This document shows positions 1-9,308 of a stretch of 64,000 nucleotides of DNA, one piece after another (within the stretch, counting starts at the first letter, position 1; every line of letters begins with the position of its first letter). The stretch is from Variovorax paradoxus (GTDB lineage Bacteria; Pseudomonadota; Gammaproteobacteria; Burkholderiales; Burkholderiaceae_C), in assembly GCA_016806145.1 (NCBI GenBank), contig CP063166.1, positions 3,782,001 through 3,846,000 on the forward strand, in the 5' to 3' direction. The notes below the pieces were generated by a model that had not been told where the DNA came from, made no database searches, and worked only from the letters and a program-made list of their open reading frames with translations. Made by a program: the position numbers and the translations under genes.

Positions 1-347
1 CTCTTGCTGAGCTCCACGTCCTCGCCCTTGGCCTTTTCCTTGTGGCGCAGGCGCTTGTAGTGGTTGTAGACGGCCACCGACAGCATGCGCTTGGCCGGCT
101 CCTGGCCGATCACGTAGTTGTCGAGGTTGGTCTTGATCTCGAGCGGCGTGGGCAGGTCGTTGCGCGCATCGCGCGCTTCCTCGCCCGCGGGCAGTTCGTC
201 GCGGATGATCTCGTTGCAGAGATCGATGCACTCGTCGCAGATGAAGACCGAAGGACCCGCGATCAGCTTCTTCACCTCGTGCTGGCTTTTGCCGCAGAAC
301 GAGCAGTAGAGCGTTTTTTCGCTGGAAGTGCCTTTTTTCTCGGCCAT
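1..347 (-). CDS. clpX: ATP-dependent Clp protease ATP-binding subunit ClpX (partial, N-terminal part)
   Basis: ClpX is the AAA+ unfoldase that recognises substrates and feeds them to ClpP in the cytosol. Only the first 115 codons lie in the window; the gene continues past the left edge. The N-terminal zinc-binding domain is intact, with four cysteines at residues 15, 18, 37 and 40, followed by the start of the AAA+ region (NYVIGQ motif near residue 78). The ATG is placed at 347. It lies downstream of clpP on the same strand, separated by an intrinsic terminator, the usual proteobacterial order. Identification is secure; only the truncation limits it. Confidence 0.97.
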   Translation of the reverse strand, partial: MAEKKGTSSEKTLYCSFCGKSQHEVKKLIAGPSVFICDECIDLCNEIIRDELPAGEEARDARNDLPTPLEIKTNLDNYVIGQEPAKRMLSVAVYNHYKRLRHKEKAKGEDVELSK

Positions 348-390
348 GGACAGGTGCCTCGTAACGGGTTTGGACAATGATAACGAAACA

Positions 391-421
391 AAAACGGCGT
401 TTCCCGTGTGGAAAACGCCGT
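391..421 (-). terminator. Intrinsic terminator between clpP and clpX
   Basis: A 9-bp perfect stem (394-402 with 413-421, 10-nt loop) is followed on the minus strand by a T-rich run. It lies just after the clpP stop, so it should end or attenuate the tig-clpP transcript before clpX, which would then need its own promoter or read-through. Confidence 0.75.
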
Positions 422-474
422 TGTTGCCTTTTTGGCGCCGCCGGCGTCGTGACGCCAGAGCGCCGGGCCCCTCC

Positions 475-1083
475 TCAGGGGCGCTTGGCGATGACCTGGT
501 CGACCAGGCCGTAGTCCTTGGCCTCGTCGGCCGTCAGGAAGTAATCGCGCTCGGTATCGGACTTGACCTTGTCCAGCGGCTGGCCGGTGCGCTCGGCCAG
601 GATGCGGTTCATCTGGTCCTTGGTGCGCAGGATGTCGCGCGCATGGATCTCGATGTCGGTGGCCTGACCGCGGGCGCCGCCGAGCACCTGGTGGATCATG
701 ATCTTCGAGTTGGGCAGCGAGAAGCGCTTGCCCTTGGCACCGGCCGCGAGCAGGAACGCACCCATGCTGGCCGCGAAGCCCACGCACAGGGTCGAGACCT
801 CGGGCTTGATGAACTGCATGGTGTCGTAGATCGCCATGCCGGCCGTGACGCTGCCGCCCGGCGAGTTGATATAGAACGAGATGTCCTTGTCGGGGTTCTC
901 GCTCTCGAGGAACAGCAGCTGGGCCACCACGAGGTTGGCGGTCTGGTCGTTGACCTCGCCCACCAGGAAGATGATGCGTTCCTTGAGGAGCCGCGAGTAG
1001 ATGTCGTAGGACCGTTCGCCACGGCCCGATTGCTCGATGACCATCGGGACCATGCCGAGGCCTTGGATTTCCTGTGCGCTCAT
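475..1083 (-). CDS. clpP: ATP-dependent Clp protease proteolytic subunit ClpP
   Basis: Serine peptidase that forms the barrel of the ClpXP/ClpAP protease in the cytosol. The 202-residue product has the complete catalytic triad: Ser106 in the GFAASMG motif, His131 in the MIHQ motif and Asp180. The ATG at 1083 is preferred over upstream in-frame starts because a GGAG ribosome site precedes it and the protein then has the family's usual length and N-terminus. It sits between trigger factor and clpX on the same strand, an arrangement conserved in many proteobacteria. Confidence 0.97.
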   Translation of the reverse strand: MSAQEIQGLGMVPMVIEQSGRGERSYDIYSRLLKERIIFLVGEVNDQTANLVVAQLLFLESENPDKDISFYINSPGGSVTAGMAIYDTMQFIKPEVSTLCVGFAASMGAFLLAAGAKGKRFSLPNSKIMIHQVLGGARGQATDIEIHARDILRTKDQMNRILAERTGQPLDKVKSDTERDYFLTADEAKDYGLVDQVIAKRP

Positions 1084-1146
1084 GAATTTGCTCCGGAGAA
1101 GGGTTCGTTCGCTGTCGTCAATCTGAACTGTACGCCTGAGTGAAAT

Positions 1147-1174
1147 GGGGCTCGTGCCGCAAAGCACAAGCCCC
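1147..1174 (-). terminator. Hairpin after tig, possible weak terminator
   Basis: GGGGCT(c)GTGC pairs with GCAC(a)AGCCCC around a 6-nt loop, directly downstream of the trigger factor stop. On the minus strand only a short ATTT tract follows, so it may be an attenuator or RNA-stability structure between tig and clpP rather than a full terminator. Confidence 0.4.
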
Positions 1175-1199
1175 ATGGCGTCCCGGGCCGAGGCGGCGA

Positions 1200-2519
1200 T
1201 CAGGCCTGTTGCTGCTGCGCCATCAGTTCGTCGAACGACACCGACTTCTCGGCGACCTTGGCCTTGCCGAGCACGAAATCGGTCACGTTGTTCTCGATCA
1301 CCACGGCCTCGACTTCGGCCAGGCGGTTGTTGTCGCTGAAGTACCAGCGCACCACGTCGGCCGGCTTCTCGTAGCTCGAGGCGAGCTCGTCGATGTGGGC
1401 CTTGATCTGCTCGGGCTTGGCCTGCAGGTTGTTGGCACGCACCAGCTCGGCGACCACCAGGCCCAGGCGCACGCGGCGCTCGGCCTGGGGACGGAACACT
1501 TCCTCGGGGATCGGGGCCTTGTCGGCGTCCTTGATGCCGCGCTGCTTGAGCTCGGCGCGCGCGCCTTCGATCATGCGGTTGACTTCGGACTGCACGCTGG
1601 CGTTGGGCAGGTCGAGCTCGGCGTTGGCCACCAGCGCGTCCATCACGGCGTTCTTGTTGCGCGCCAGCAGGCGGAACTTGACCTCGCGCTCGAGATTCTT
1701 CTTGATGTCGGCGCGCAGGCCTTCGACCGTGGCTTCGGCGATGCCGAGCGACTTGGCGAGCTGCTCGTTGACTTCGGGCAGGTGCGAGGCTTCGATCTTC
1801 TTCAGCGTCACGAGGAAGTCGGCCTGCTTGCCGGCCACGTCCTTGCCGTGGTAGTCGGCCGGGAACGACAGCGGGAAGGTGCGGCTGTCGCCGGCCTTCA
1901 TGCCGCGCACGGCGTCTTCGAATTCCTTGAGCATCTGGCCTTCGCCGACCACGAACTGGAAGTCCTCGGCCCTGCCGCCCTGGAAGGGCTCGCCGTCGAT
2001 CTTGCCTTCGAAGTCGACGGTCACGCGGTCGTCGTCCTGGGCCACGGCATCCTGCGCGCGCTGCGCGAAGGTGCGGCGCTGCTTGCGCAGGATGTCCAGC
2101 GTCTTGTCGATCGCGTCGTCGCCCACTTCGGCCGACAGCTTCTCGACTTCGGCGCCCGACAGGTCGTTGATCTTGACTTCGGGGAACACCTCGAACACGG
2201 CGTCGAAGGACAGTTCGCCTTCGGGCGCGCCTTCCTTCTCGGTGATGCGGGGCTGGCCGGCCACGCGCAGCTTGGCTTCGTTGGCGGCCTGCGAGAAGGC
2301 CTCGCCGACCTTGTCGTTCATGACCTCGAACTGCACCGAGTAGCCATAGCGCTGGGCCACGACGTTCATCGGCACCTTGCCGGGACGGAAGCCGTCCATC
2401 TTGACGGTGCGCGCGAGCTTCTTGAGGCGCGAATCGACTTCGGACTGGATGATGCCGACCGGCAGGGTCAGCGTGATCTTGCGTTCGAGCTTCTCGAGGG
2501 TTTCAACGGTCACGGTCAT
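1200..2519 (-). CDS. tig: Trigger factor, ribosome-associated chaperone and peptidyl-prolyl isomerase
   Basis: The 439-residue product has the usual trigger factor length and order: N-terminal ribosome-binding domain (starts [14 protein letters not shown], with the GFRPGKVP ribosome-contact loop near residue 44), FKBP-type PPIase domain in the middle (roughly residues 155-245), and helical C-terminal arms. It shields nascent chains at the ribosome exit tunnel. It stands upstream of clpP on the same strand, with a tRNA-Leu gene directly upstream. Identification is unambiguous. Confidence 0.97.
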   Translation of the reverse strand: MTVTVETLEKLERKITLTLPVGIIQSEVDSRLKKLARTVKMDGFRPGKVPMNVVAQRYGYSVQFEVMNDKVGEAFSQAANEAKLRVAGQPRITEKEGAPEGELSFDAVFEVFPEVKINDLSGAEVEKLSAEVGDDAIDKTLDILRKQRRTFAQRAQDAVAQDDDRVTVDFEGKIDGEPFQGGRAEDFQFVVGEGQMLKEFEDAVRGMKAGDSRTFPLSFPADYHGKDVAGKQADFLVTLKKIEASHLPEVNEQLAKSLGIAEATVEGLRADIKKNLEREVKFRLLARNKNAVMDALVANAELDLPNASVQSEVNRMIEGARAELKQRGIKDADKAPIPEEVFRPQAERRVRLGLVVAELVRANNLQAKPEQIKAHIDELASSYEKPADVVRWYFSDNNRLAEVEAVVIENNVTDFVLGKAKVAEKSVSFDELMAQQQQA

Positions 2520-2545
2520 GAACTTCTTCCTAGTGAGGGATTGGC

Positions 2546-2632
2546 TGGTGCGCGGGGCCGGACTCGAACCGGCACGTTCTTGCGAACGTCAGGACCTAAA
2601 CCTGGTGCGTCTACCAATTTCGCCACCCGCGC
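2546..2632 (-). tRNA. tRNA-Leu, anticodon UAG
   Basis: The minus strand folds as a class II tRNA: 7-bp acceptor stem (GCGCGGG/CCCGCGC), D-arm with TGGTAGAC, anticodon loop TTTAGGT with TAG at 2596-2598, a long variable arm and a T-arm with GGTTCGAGTCC. The encoded CCA end is at 2546-2548. The long variable arm and sequence match tRNA-Leu(UAG), which reads CUN codons. Confidence 0.95.
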
Positions 2633-2658
2633 TTTTGCCTTTTTCAGGTGAATGCAAA

Positions 2659-2709
2659 AGCGGACGGCCTGGGCGCCGGGAAGAACCCGGCAGTCCAAGA
2701 CCGTCCGCT
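2659..2709 (-). terminator. Structured terminator after the RND efflux operon
   Basis: A 9-bp perfect outer stem (2659-2667 with 2701-2709) encloses a second hairpin (GCCGGG/CCCGGC at 2675-2680 and 2686-2691). On the minus strand it is followed by TTTT. It lies downstream of the RND permease and upstream of the tRNA, so it probably separates the two transcripts. Confidence 0.6.
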
Positions 2710-2816
2710 CGAAATCGGTCAACCGCGCATTTTAGTCGAAACCGGAAGGCTCCCGGCTTCTCCTCGGCGCGGAGTTCGCGGCCCGGCGGGGCGGGACCAA
2801 CCCTGCATCCGCCCGC

Positions 2817-5800
2817 TCAGGCCGCCTGGGGGCCCGGCAGGGCGCCGGCGCGCTGCGGTGCCGGCGGCGGCGCCTCGTCGCGCTTCACGCGGAACGCCGC
2901 CGCGTACATCGCCGGCAGCGCCAGCAAGGTCAGCACGGTCGCCACGATCAGCCCGCCCATGATGGCGACCGCCATCGGCCCCCAGAACACGCTGCGCGAG
3001 AGCGGGATCATCGCCAGCACGGCGGCCGCGGCGGTCAGCACGATCGGACGCAGGCGGCGCACGGCCGACTCGACGATGGCGTCCCAGGCCGGCACGCCGG
3101 CCGCGCGGTCGTGCTCGATCTGGTCGATCAGGATCACGGCGTTGCGCTGGATCATCCCCATCAGCGCGATCACGCCGAGCAGCGCGACGAAGCCGAAGGG
3201 CCGGTTCAGCAGCAGCAGCGCACCGGCCACGCCGGCGATGCCCATGGGGCCGGTGATGAACACCAGCAGCGAGCGGCTGAAGCTGTGCAGCTGCAGCATC
3301 AGCAGCGTGAACACCAGGAACAGCATGATCGGCACGCCGGCCACGATGGAGGCCGAGCCCTTGCTGCTCTCCTCCACCGCACCCGCCACCTCGATGCGGT
3401 AGGCGCCCTGCCCGGCCGCGTGCCAGCCGGCCTCGAGCTCGCGCAGCTTCGGCAGCAGCTGGTCGGTCACGGTCGCGCCCTGCAGGCCCTCGGTCACGTC
3501 GCCCTGCACGGTGATCGCGTAGTCGCGGTTCTCGCGCCACATCACGCCCGGCTCCCAGGTGAACACCGGCCTGGCGATCTGCGTCAGCGGGATCGAGCGG
3601 CCCGAGGCCGTCGGCAGGTAGGCGTTGCCGATGTCCGAGATCGCTTCGCGCTCGTCGGCCGACTGGCGCAGCACGATGTCGATCAGCAGGTCGTTCTCGC
3701 GGTACTGGCCCACGGTGGTGCCGCTGAACATGGTGCGCGAGGCCTGCGCGATGGCCTGGCTGGTGACGCCGAGCGCGCGCGCCTTGGCCTGGTCGACCTC
3801 GAGGCGGATCACCTTCACCGACTCGTTCCAGTTGTCGTTCACGCCGCGCATGTTGGCGTTCTCGCGCAGCACGGCCTTGACCTCGTCGGCGTGCGCGCGC
3901 AGTTGCGTCGGGTCGGTGCCGATCACGCGGAACTGCACCGGGTACGGCACCGGCGGCCCGTTGGGCAGCAGCTTCACGCGGCCGCGCACCTCGGGGAATT
4001 CCTGCGCCAGCAGGCCGGGCAGCGACAGCCGCAGCGTCTCGCGCACCTTGAGGTCACTCGCCAGCACGATCAGCTGCGAGACGTTGGACTGCGGGAACAC
4101 CTGGTCCAGCGGCAGGTAGAAGCGCGGCACGCCCGAGCCGATCCAGGTGCTGACGGTCTTCACGCCGGCTTCCTTGAGGATGCGCTGCTCGACCCGCTTC
4201 GCCACTTCCTCGTTGGCCTGGAACGAGGTGCCTTCGGGGAACCAGATGTCGACCAGGATCTCGGGCCGGCTCGAGTCGGGGAAGAACTGCTGCTGCACCT
4301 TGCCCATGCCGACGATGCCGAGCGCGAAGATCAGCACGGTGGCGCCGATGGTCAGCCAGCGATGCTGCACGCACCAGTTCACCGCGCGGCGGAAGGCGTT
4401 GTAGAACGGCGTGTCGAACAGCTCGTGCGGCGGTGCCTCGGGGTCATGGGGCTTCACCTTGAGCAGCAAGGTGCCCAGGTACGGCACGAAGTACACCGAG
4501 ACGATCCACGACAGCACCAGCGCGATCACCGTCACGGCGAAGATCGCGAAGGTGTATTCGCCGGTCACCGACTTGGCGATGCCGATCGGCAGGAAGCCCG
4601 CGGCGGTGATCAGCGTGCCGGTGAGCATGGGCTTGGCCGTCACGTCGTAGGCGAAGGTGGCGGCGCGGACCTTGTCGTAGCCCTCCTCCATCTTCCGCAC
4701 CATCATCTCGACCGCGATGATCGCGTCGTCCACCAAGAGGCCCAGCGCGATGATCAGCGAGCCCAGCGATATCTTGTGCAGCCCGATGCCGAAGTAGTTC
4801 ATCGCCAGGAAGGTCACGGCCAGCACCAGCGGGATGGTGATCGCCACCACCAGGCCCGGACGCATGTCGATGTACCAGCCGAAGCGCCCGCCCTTGTGCA
4901 GGCCCAGCGAGATGATGCTGACCGCGAGCACGATGGCCACGGCCTCGATCAGCACGCGCACGAACTCGTTGACCGAGCTCGCCACGGCGACCGGCTGGTC
5001 CTGCACCTGCGCGAGCTTCACGCCCAGCGGCAGCTGCTTGTCGATGCTCGCGGTGGCCGCGCGCAGCGCCTTGCCCAGCGCGATGATGTCGCCGCCCTTG
5101 GTCATCGACACGCCGAGCGCGATCACTTCCTTGCCCTGGTGGTGCACCTTGACCGAGGGTGGATCGATGTAGCCGCGGCGGATCTCGGCGATGTCGCCGA
5201 GCTTGAGCTGGTTGCCCGAGCTGCCGCGGATCGGCATCTCGCGCAGCTGGTCGACGCTGGTGAACTGGCCGCCCACGCGCACCTGCACCACGTCGAGCGG
5301 CGACTGGATCGTGCCGGCGCTCTCGATGGCGTTCTGCGAGCCGAGCTGCTGCAGCACGGCGTTGAAGTCGAGGCCCAGTTGCGCCAGGCGCTTCTGCGAG
5401 ATCTCGATGAAGACCTTCTCGTCCTGCACGCCGAACTGGTCGACCTTGGCCACGTCCTTCACGCGCAGCAGCTGCTGGCGCACGTCGTCGGCCAGGGTCT
5501 TGAGCTCGGCGTAGGTGAAGCCCTCGCTCTCGAGGGCGTAGATCACGCCGTAGACGTCGCCGAAGTCGTCGTTGAAGAACGGCCCCTGCACGCCCGCGGG
5601 CAGGGTGCCGCGCATGTCGCCGATCTTCTTGCGCACTGTGTACCAGACGTTGGCGACCTCGCTCGCCTTCGAGGAGTCCTTGATCTGGAAGATGATCTGC
5701 GACTCGCCGGGCTTGGAGTAGCTGCGGATCTTGTCGGCGTACGGTGCCTCCTGCAGCGTGCGCTCGAGCTTGTCGGTGACCTGCTCGGCCACCTGCTGCG

Positions 5801-6023
5801 CGGTGGCGCCGGGCCAGTAGGTGCGCACCACCATCGCGCGGAAGGTGAAGGGCGGATCCTCGTCCTGCCCGAGCTGGAAGTAGGCGAAGGCGCCCAGCAG
5901 CATCAGCACCAGCATCAGGTAGCGCGTGAGCGGCGCGTGGTCGAGCGCCCATTTCGAGAGATTGAAGCCGCCCGCGCGGCCGGCCGGCTCGGTGCCGTGC
6001 GTCGCCTTGTCAGCGCCGCTCAT
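2817..6023 (-). CDS. RND-family efflux permease (AcrB/MdtB-like)
   Basis: Inner-membrane proton-driven pump of 1068 residues, the standard RND length. It has the first transmembrane helix at residues ~33-52, two large periplasmic loops, and the conserved TM4 segment with LVDDAIIAVE that carries the proton-relay aspartates. The sequence resembles the TriC/VmeF-like branch used for drugs or small toxic molecules; the substrate cannot be read from sequence. Its ATG overlaps the adaptor gene's stop by 4 bp, so the two are translationally coupled. No outer-membrane factor is encoded here, so a TolC-like protein from elsewhere must be used. Confidence 0.92.
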   Translation of the reverse strand: MSGADKATHGTEPAGRAGGFNLSKWALDHAPLTRYLMLVLMLLGAFAYFQLGQDEDPPFTFRAMVVRTYWPGATAQQVAEQVTDKLERTLQEAPYADKIRSYSKPGESQIIFQIKDSSKASEVANVWYTVRKKIGDMRGTLPAGVQGPFFNDDFGDVYGVIYALESEGFTYAELKTLADDVRQQLLRVKDVAKVDQFGVQDEKVFIEISQKRLAQLGLDFNAVLQQLGSQNAIESAGTIQSPLDVVQVRVGGQFTSVDQLREMPIRGSSGNQLKLGDIAEIRRGYIDPPSVKVHHQGKEVIALGVSMTKGGDIIALGKALRAATASIDKQLPLGVKLAQVQDQPVAVASSVNEFVRVLIEAVAIVLAVSIISLGLHKGGRFGWYIDMRPGLVVAITIPLVLAVTFLAMNYFGIGLHKISLGSLIIALGLLVDDAIIAVEMMVRKMEEGYDKVRAATFAYDVTAKPMLTGTLITAAGFLPIGIAKSVTGEYTFAIFAVTVIALVLSWIVSVYFVPYLGTLLLKVKPHDPEAPPHELFDTPFYNAFRRAVNWCVQHRWLTIGATVLIFALGIVGMGKVQQQFFPDSSRPEILVDIWFPEGTSFQANEEVAKRVEQRILKEAGVKTVSTWIGSGVPRFYLPLDQVFPQSNVSQLIVLASDLKVRETLRLSLPGLLAQEFPEVRGRVKLLPNGPPVPYPVQFRVIGTDPTQLRAHADEVKAVLRENANMRGVNDNWNESVKVIRLEVDQAKARALGVTSQAIAQASRTMFSGTTVGQYRENDLLIDIVLRQSADEREAISDIGNAYLPTASGRSIPLTQIARPVFTWEPGVMWRENRDYAITVQGDVTEGLQGATVTDQLLPKLRELEAGWHAAGQGAYRIEVAGAVEESSKGSASIVAGVPIMLFLVFTLLMLQLHSFSRSLLVFITGPMGIAGVAGALLLLNRPFGFVALLGVIALMGMIQRNAVILIDQIEHDRAAGVPAWDAIVESAVRRLRPIVLTAAAAVLAMIPLSRSVFWGPMAVAIMGGLIVATVLTLLALPAMYAAAFRVKRDEAPPPAPQRAGALPGPQAA

Positions 6024-7216
6024 TTGCCGGCACCCGCTGCGATCTCCTTCTGGCCGGCGGCCACGGGCGCGACGCCCTGCGTGGCACCGCCCGCGTCCGC
6101 ACCGCCGGCCGCCACTTCACGCGGCTGGTAGATCGTGACCTTCTGGCCCGGCGACAGCACGTGCACCCCCGCCACCACCACCTGCATGCCGGGCGTGACG
6201 CCGGCGCCGATCACGGCCTCGTTGCCGTCGGCGGTCGCCACCTGCACCGGCTGCGAGCGCACCGTCATGGTCGACTTGTCGAGCACCCACACGGCCGTGC
6301 CCTTGCCTTCCTGGCGCAGCGCGCTGGTCGGCAGCTTGACGACGGCCGGGCCGCCGCGCGCGAGCGCCTGCGGCCGCGCATAGACGGTGGCGCCGAGCGC
6401 GGGCGCGCTGGCGGCATCGATCGCCACCTTCACGGTGAAGGTGCGGGTCACGGCATCGGCGCTGGCCGCCACCTCGCGCACCTGGCCCTGCAGTTCCTCG
6501 CCGCCCGACCAGCCGCGCACCGCGACTGCCGAGCCGGGCTTGATCAGGCCCGCGCGGTCTTCCGGCACCGCGAACACCACGTCGCGCGCGCCGTCCTGCG
6601 CGATCCGCACCACCGGCGTGCCGGCCTGCACCACCTGGCCCGGCTCGGCCTCGATGGCGGTGATGACGCCGGCCACGTCGGCCACCAGCGTCGTGTAGGC
6701 GGCCTGGTTGCCCTGCGACGAGAGCTGGGCCTGGGCCTGCTCGAGCTGCGCCTGCGCCGCCTTCCAGGTCGATTCGCGGCGCTCGAGCTCGGCGCCGCTG
6801 ATGAAGTTCTGCTCGCGCAGCTCGCGGTAGCGCTTGAGATCGGCCGCGGCCAGGTCGCGGTTGGTCAGCGCCGCGGCCTGCTGGGCGCGCGCCGCTTCGG
6901 CGGCCAGCCGGTAGTCCTGCGGATCGAGCTGGGCCAGCACCTGGCCCGCCTGCACGCGCTGGCCGAGCTCGGCCTGGCGGCGCGTGATCTTGCCCGCCAC
7001 GCGAAAGCCCAGGCGCGACTCGACGCGCGCCCGCACCTCGGCCGAGAACTCGGGTTGGGCGTCGTAGGCGCTGGTGCCCACGGTCACCAGCTTGACCGCG
7101 CGGACCGGTTCCTCCGCGGGTTTGGACGGCGAGCAGCCGGCCAGGGCCACGAGGGCGGGAACCAGCAGCCAGGCGGCCGCGCGGTCGAGCGAGAAGATGG
7201 ATTGGGAGGCGGTCAT
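6020..7216 (-). CDS. RND efflux periplasmic adaptor (membrane fusion lipoprotein)
   Basis: 398-residue adaptor that links the RND pump to an outer-membrane channel. The N-terminus has a lipoprotein signal ending in a LAGC lipobox, so it is anchored in the inner membrane. A lipoyl/barrel-sandwich half (FRVAGKI...QLGQRVQAGQVL), an alpha-hairpin and the second half (VVQAGTPVVRI) follow in order. First gene of the two-gene operon, expressed from the promoter at 7267-7295. The operon presumably answers to a TetR-type repressor encoded elsewhere, because none is adjacent. Confidence 0.92.
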   Translation of the reverse strand: MTASQSIFSLDRAAAWLLVPALVALAGCSPSKPAEEPVRAVKLVTVGTSAYDAQPEFSAEVRARVESRLGFRVAGKITRRQAELGQRVQAGQVLAQLDPQDYRLAAEAARAQQAAALTNRDLAAADLKRYRELREQNFISGAELERRESTWKAAQAQLEQAQAQLSSQGNQAAYTTLVADVAGVITAIEAEPGQVVQAGTPVVRIAQDGARDVVFAVPEDRAGLIKPGSAVAVRGWSGGEELQGQVREVAASADAVTRTFTVKVAIDAASAPALGATVYARPQALARGGPAVVKLPTSALRQEGKGTAVWVLDKSTMTVRSQPVQVATADGNEAVIGAGVTPGMQVVVAGVHVLSPGQKVTIYQPREVAAGGADAGGATQGVAPVAAGQKEIAAGAGK

Positions 7217-7252
7217 GAGACACCCTGGAAGGAACGAACCGGGTCTTTAATG

Positions 7253-7313
7253 ACCCACCGGTTAGTAATCTAGGGTAAACGTGAACCGCTGTCAATTACC
7301 CGCCGGTCAGTAG
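7253..7313 (-). promoter_or_regulatory. RND operon promoter with two operator-like repeats
   Basis: On the minus strand TTGACA (7290-7295) and TAGATT (7267-7272) are separated by 17 bp, a near-ideal sigma-70 promoter. Two direct repeats of the form ACCCRCCGGTYAGTA lie 45 bp apart: 7253-7268 overlaps the -10 side and 7298-7313 lies just upstream of the -35. Motifs of the type ACTNACCGGTGGGT are typical of TetR-family repressors of efflux pumps, so repression by such a regulator is inferred. Confidence 0.75.
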
Positions 7314-7333
7314 CGCCGGCGCCCGCCCCGTGC

Positions 7334-9247
7334 TCAGGTCCGCTGGCCCATTTCCACCAGCCGGTTGTCGGGCAGCTCGAAGTAATCCGAGGCGCGCCCC
7401 GCGTTGCGCTGCAGCCAGCCGAACAGCGCGCGCCGGATCGGGTTGAGGCCGGGCAGGTTCTCCTCGCCCACCGAGGCGCGCGAGACGAAGTACGAGGTCT
7501 TCATCGAGTCGATCGCCAGCGTCTTCTGGTAGGCCAGGATGCGGATGAACTCGGGCACGTCGGGCCGCTCCATGAAGCCGTGGCGCGCGGTCACGACCCA
7601 GATGCCGGTCATCAGCGACTCGGCCTCGATGCGCAGGCGCGCGTCGACGCGCGGCGTGTCGCAGGGCAGCACGCGCAGCACGATCACCTGCTCGTGCAGC
7701 ACCTGGTTGTGCTTGAGGTTGTGCAGCAGCGCATGCGGCACCGAGGTCACGTCGACGTTGAGGAACACCGCCGTGCCCTGCACCCGGTGCGGCATGTGGT
7801 GGGCCAGCGACTCGAAGAAGGGCCGCAGCGGCAGGCTCTCGGCCGCGGCCGCGTCCAGCCCCAGGCGCCGCCCCTTGGCCCAGGTGGTGAACAGCAGCAT
7901 CACGCCCGCCGCCACCGCCAGCGTGAGCCAGCCGCCCTCGGCCACCTTGAGGCTGTTGGCGACCACGAAGGTCAGGTCGACAGCCGCGAAGGCCGCCACG
8001 CCCAGCGCCACCGCCGGCTTGTTCCAGCGCCACAGCCCCCAGGCCACGATGCCGGCCAGCAGGGTGGTCGTGACCATGGTGATCGACACCGCGATGCCGT
8101 AGGCCGCCGACAGCGCGCTCGAGCTGCGGAAGCCCAGCACCAGCAGCAGCACGCCCACCATCAGCAGCCAGTTGACGGTCGGCACGTAGATCTGGCCGAT
8201 GGCCGTGCCCGAGGTCTGGATCACGCGCATGCGCGGCAGGTAGCCCATGCGCATCGCATGCGCCGTGAGCGAGAAGGCGCCCGAGATCACGGCCTGCGAG
8301 GCGATCACCGTCGCCATCGCGGCCAGCAGCACCATCGGCAGCACGCCCCAGGCCGGAAAGAGCCGGAAGAACGGGTTGTCGATCGCCGCCGGATTGGCCA
8401 GCACCAGCGCGCCCTGGCCGAAGTAGTTGAGCACCAGCCCCGGCAGCGCGATGAAGAGCCACGCGAGCCGGATCGGCCGCGCGCCGAAGTGGCCCATGTC
8501 GGCGTAGAGCGCCTCGCCGCCGGTGAAGGCCAGGAACACCGCGCCCAGCACGGCCAGCGACTGCAGCCGGTGCTCGACCAGGAACAGCACGGCACGCCGC
8601 GGATCGAGCGCCGCCAGCACCTGCGGCTGGGCCAGCACCTGCAGCAGCCCGGCCACGCCGATCACCACGAACCACAGCAGCATCACCGGCCCGAACACCT
8701 TGCCGACCGCGCCCGTGCCCTTCTTCTGCACCGCGAACAGCGCGATCAGGATCACCACCGTGATCGGCAGCACCGCGCGCTCGAGCATCGGCGCGCGCAC
8801 CTCCAGCCCCTCGACCGCCGACAGCACCGAGATCGCGGGCGTGATCAGGCTGTCGCCGTAGAACATGGCCGCGCCCACCAGGCCCAGCAGCCCGATCAGG
8901 TGGCCGAGCCAGGGCTTCGCGCCGATGCGCGCGGCGGCATTGCGCGCCAGCGCCTGCAGCGCCAGGATGCCGCCCTCGCCGTCGTGGTCGGCGCGCAGCA
9001 CGAACACCACGTACTTGAGCGTCACCACGAACAGGAGGCCCCAGAAGATCAGCGACAGCAGGCCCAGCACCGCGTCGGGCGAGAACGGCACGCCGTGCTC
9101 GGGATTCAGGGTTTCCTTGAAGGCGTACAGCGGCGAGGTGCCGATGTCGCCGAACACGACGCCGAGCGCCGCGATCACGACCAGGCCCTTGCCGGCCGGG
9201 TGCGCCGCGTCGCCTTGCGCGGTGGAAGTCCTGGCCGGTGCATTCAT
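7334..9247 (-). CDS. kup: Kup-type low-affinity potassium transporter
   Basis: Inner-membrane K+ uptake protein of 637 residues with about 12 membrane segments followed by a C-terminal cytosolic domain. The family start motif (GVVFGDIGTSPLYAFKE) and later ones (GEALYADMGHFG) are present. The start is set at the ATG at 9247 (MNAPARTS); an alternative start lies 18 codons upstream, close to the divergent hpnC start, and no convincing ribosome site decides between them. It stands alone, divergent from the squalene genes. Confidence 0.93.
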   Translation of the reverse strand: MNAPARTSTAQGDAAHPAGKGLVVIAALGVVFGDIGTSPLYAFKETLNPEHGVPFSPDAVLGLLSLIFWGLLFVVTLKYVVFVLRADHDGEGGILALQALARNAAARIGAKPWLGHLIGLLGLVGAAMFYGDSLITPAISVLSAVEGLEVRAPMLERAVLPITVVILIALFAVQKKGTGAVGKVFGPVMLLWFVVIGVAGLLQVLAQPQVLAALDPRRAVLFLVEHRLQSLAVLGAVFLAFTGGEALYADMGHFGARPIRLAWLFIALPGLVLNYFGQGALVLANPAAIDNPFFRLFPAWGVLPMVLLAAMATVIASQAVISGAFSLTAHAMRMGYLPRMRVIQTSGTAIGQIYVPTVNWLLMVGVLLLVLGFRSSSALSAAYGIAVSITMVTTTLLAGIVAWGLWRWNKPAVALGVAAFAAVDLTFVVANSLKVAEGGWLTLAVAAGVMLLFTTWAKGRRLGLDAAAAESLPLRPFFESLAHHMPHRVQGTAVFLNVDVTSVPHALLHNLKHNQVLHEQVIVLRVLPCDTPRVDARLRIEAESLMTGIWVVTARHGFMERPDVPEFIRILAYQKTLAIDSMKTSYFVSRASVGEENLPGLNPIRRALFGWLQRNAGRASDYFELPDNRLVEMGQRT

Positions 9248-9308
9248 GGGAGCAAGAATCGGGAGTGGGGACGCCGGGAGCATAGCCGCGCTGGTTGACA
9301 ATCGCAGC

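Noticed and set aside
3111..6131. Long plus-strand frame opposite the first RND permease
   Set aside because: Same GC-driven shadow effect; no recognisable domain and a known protein on the other strand.
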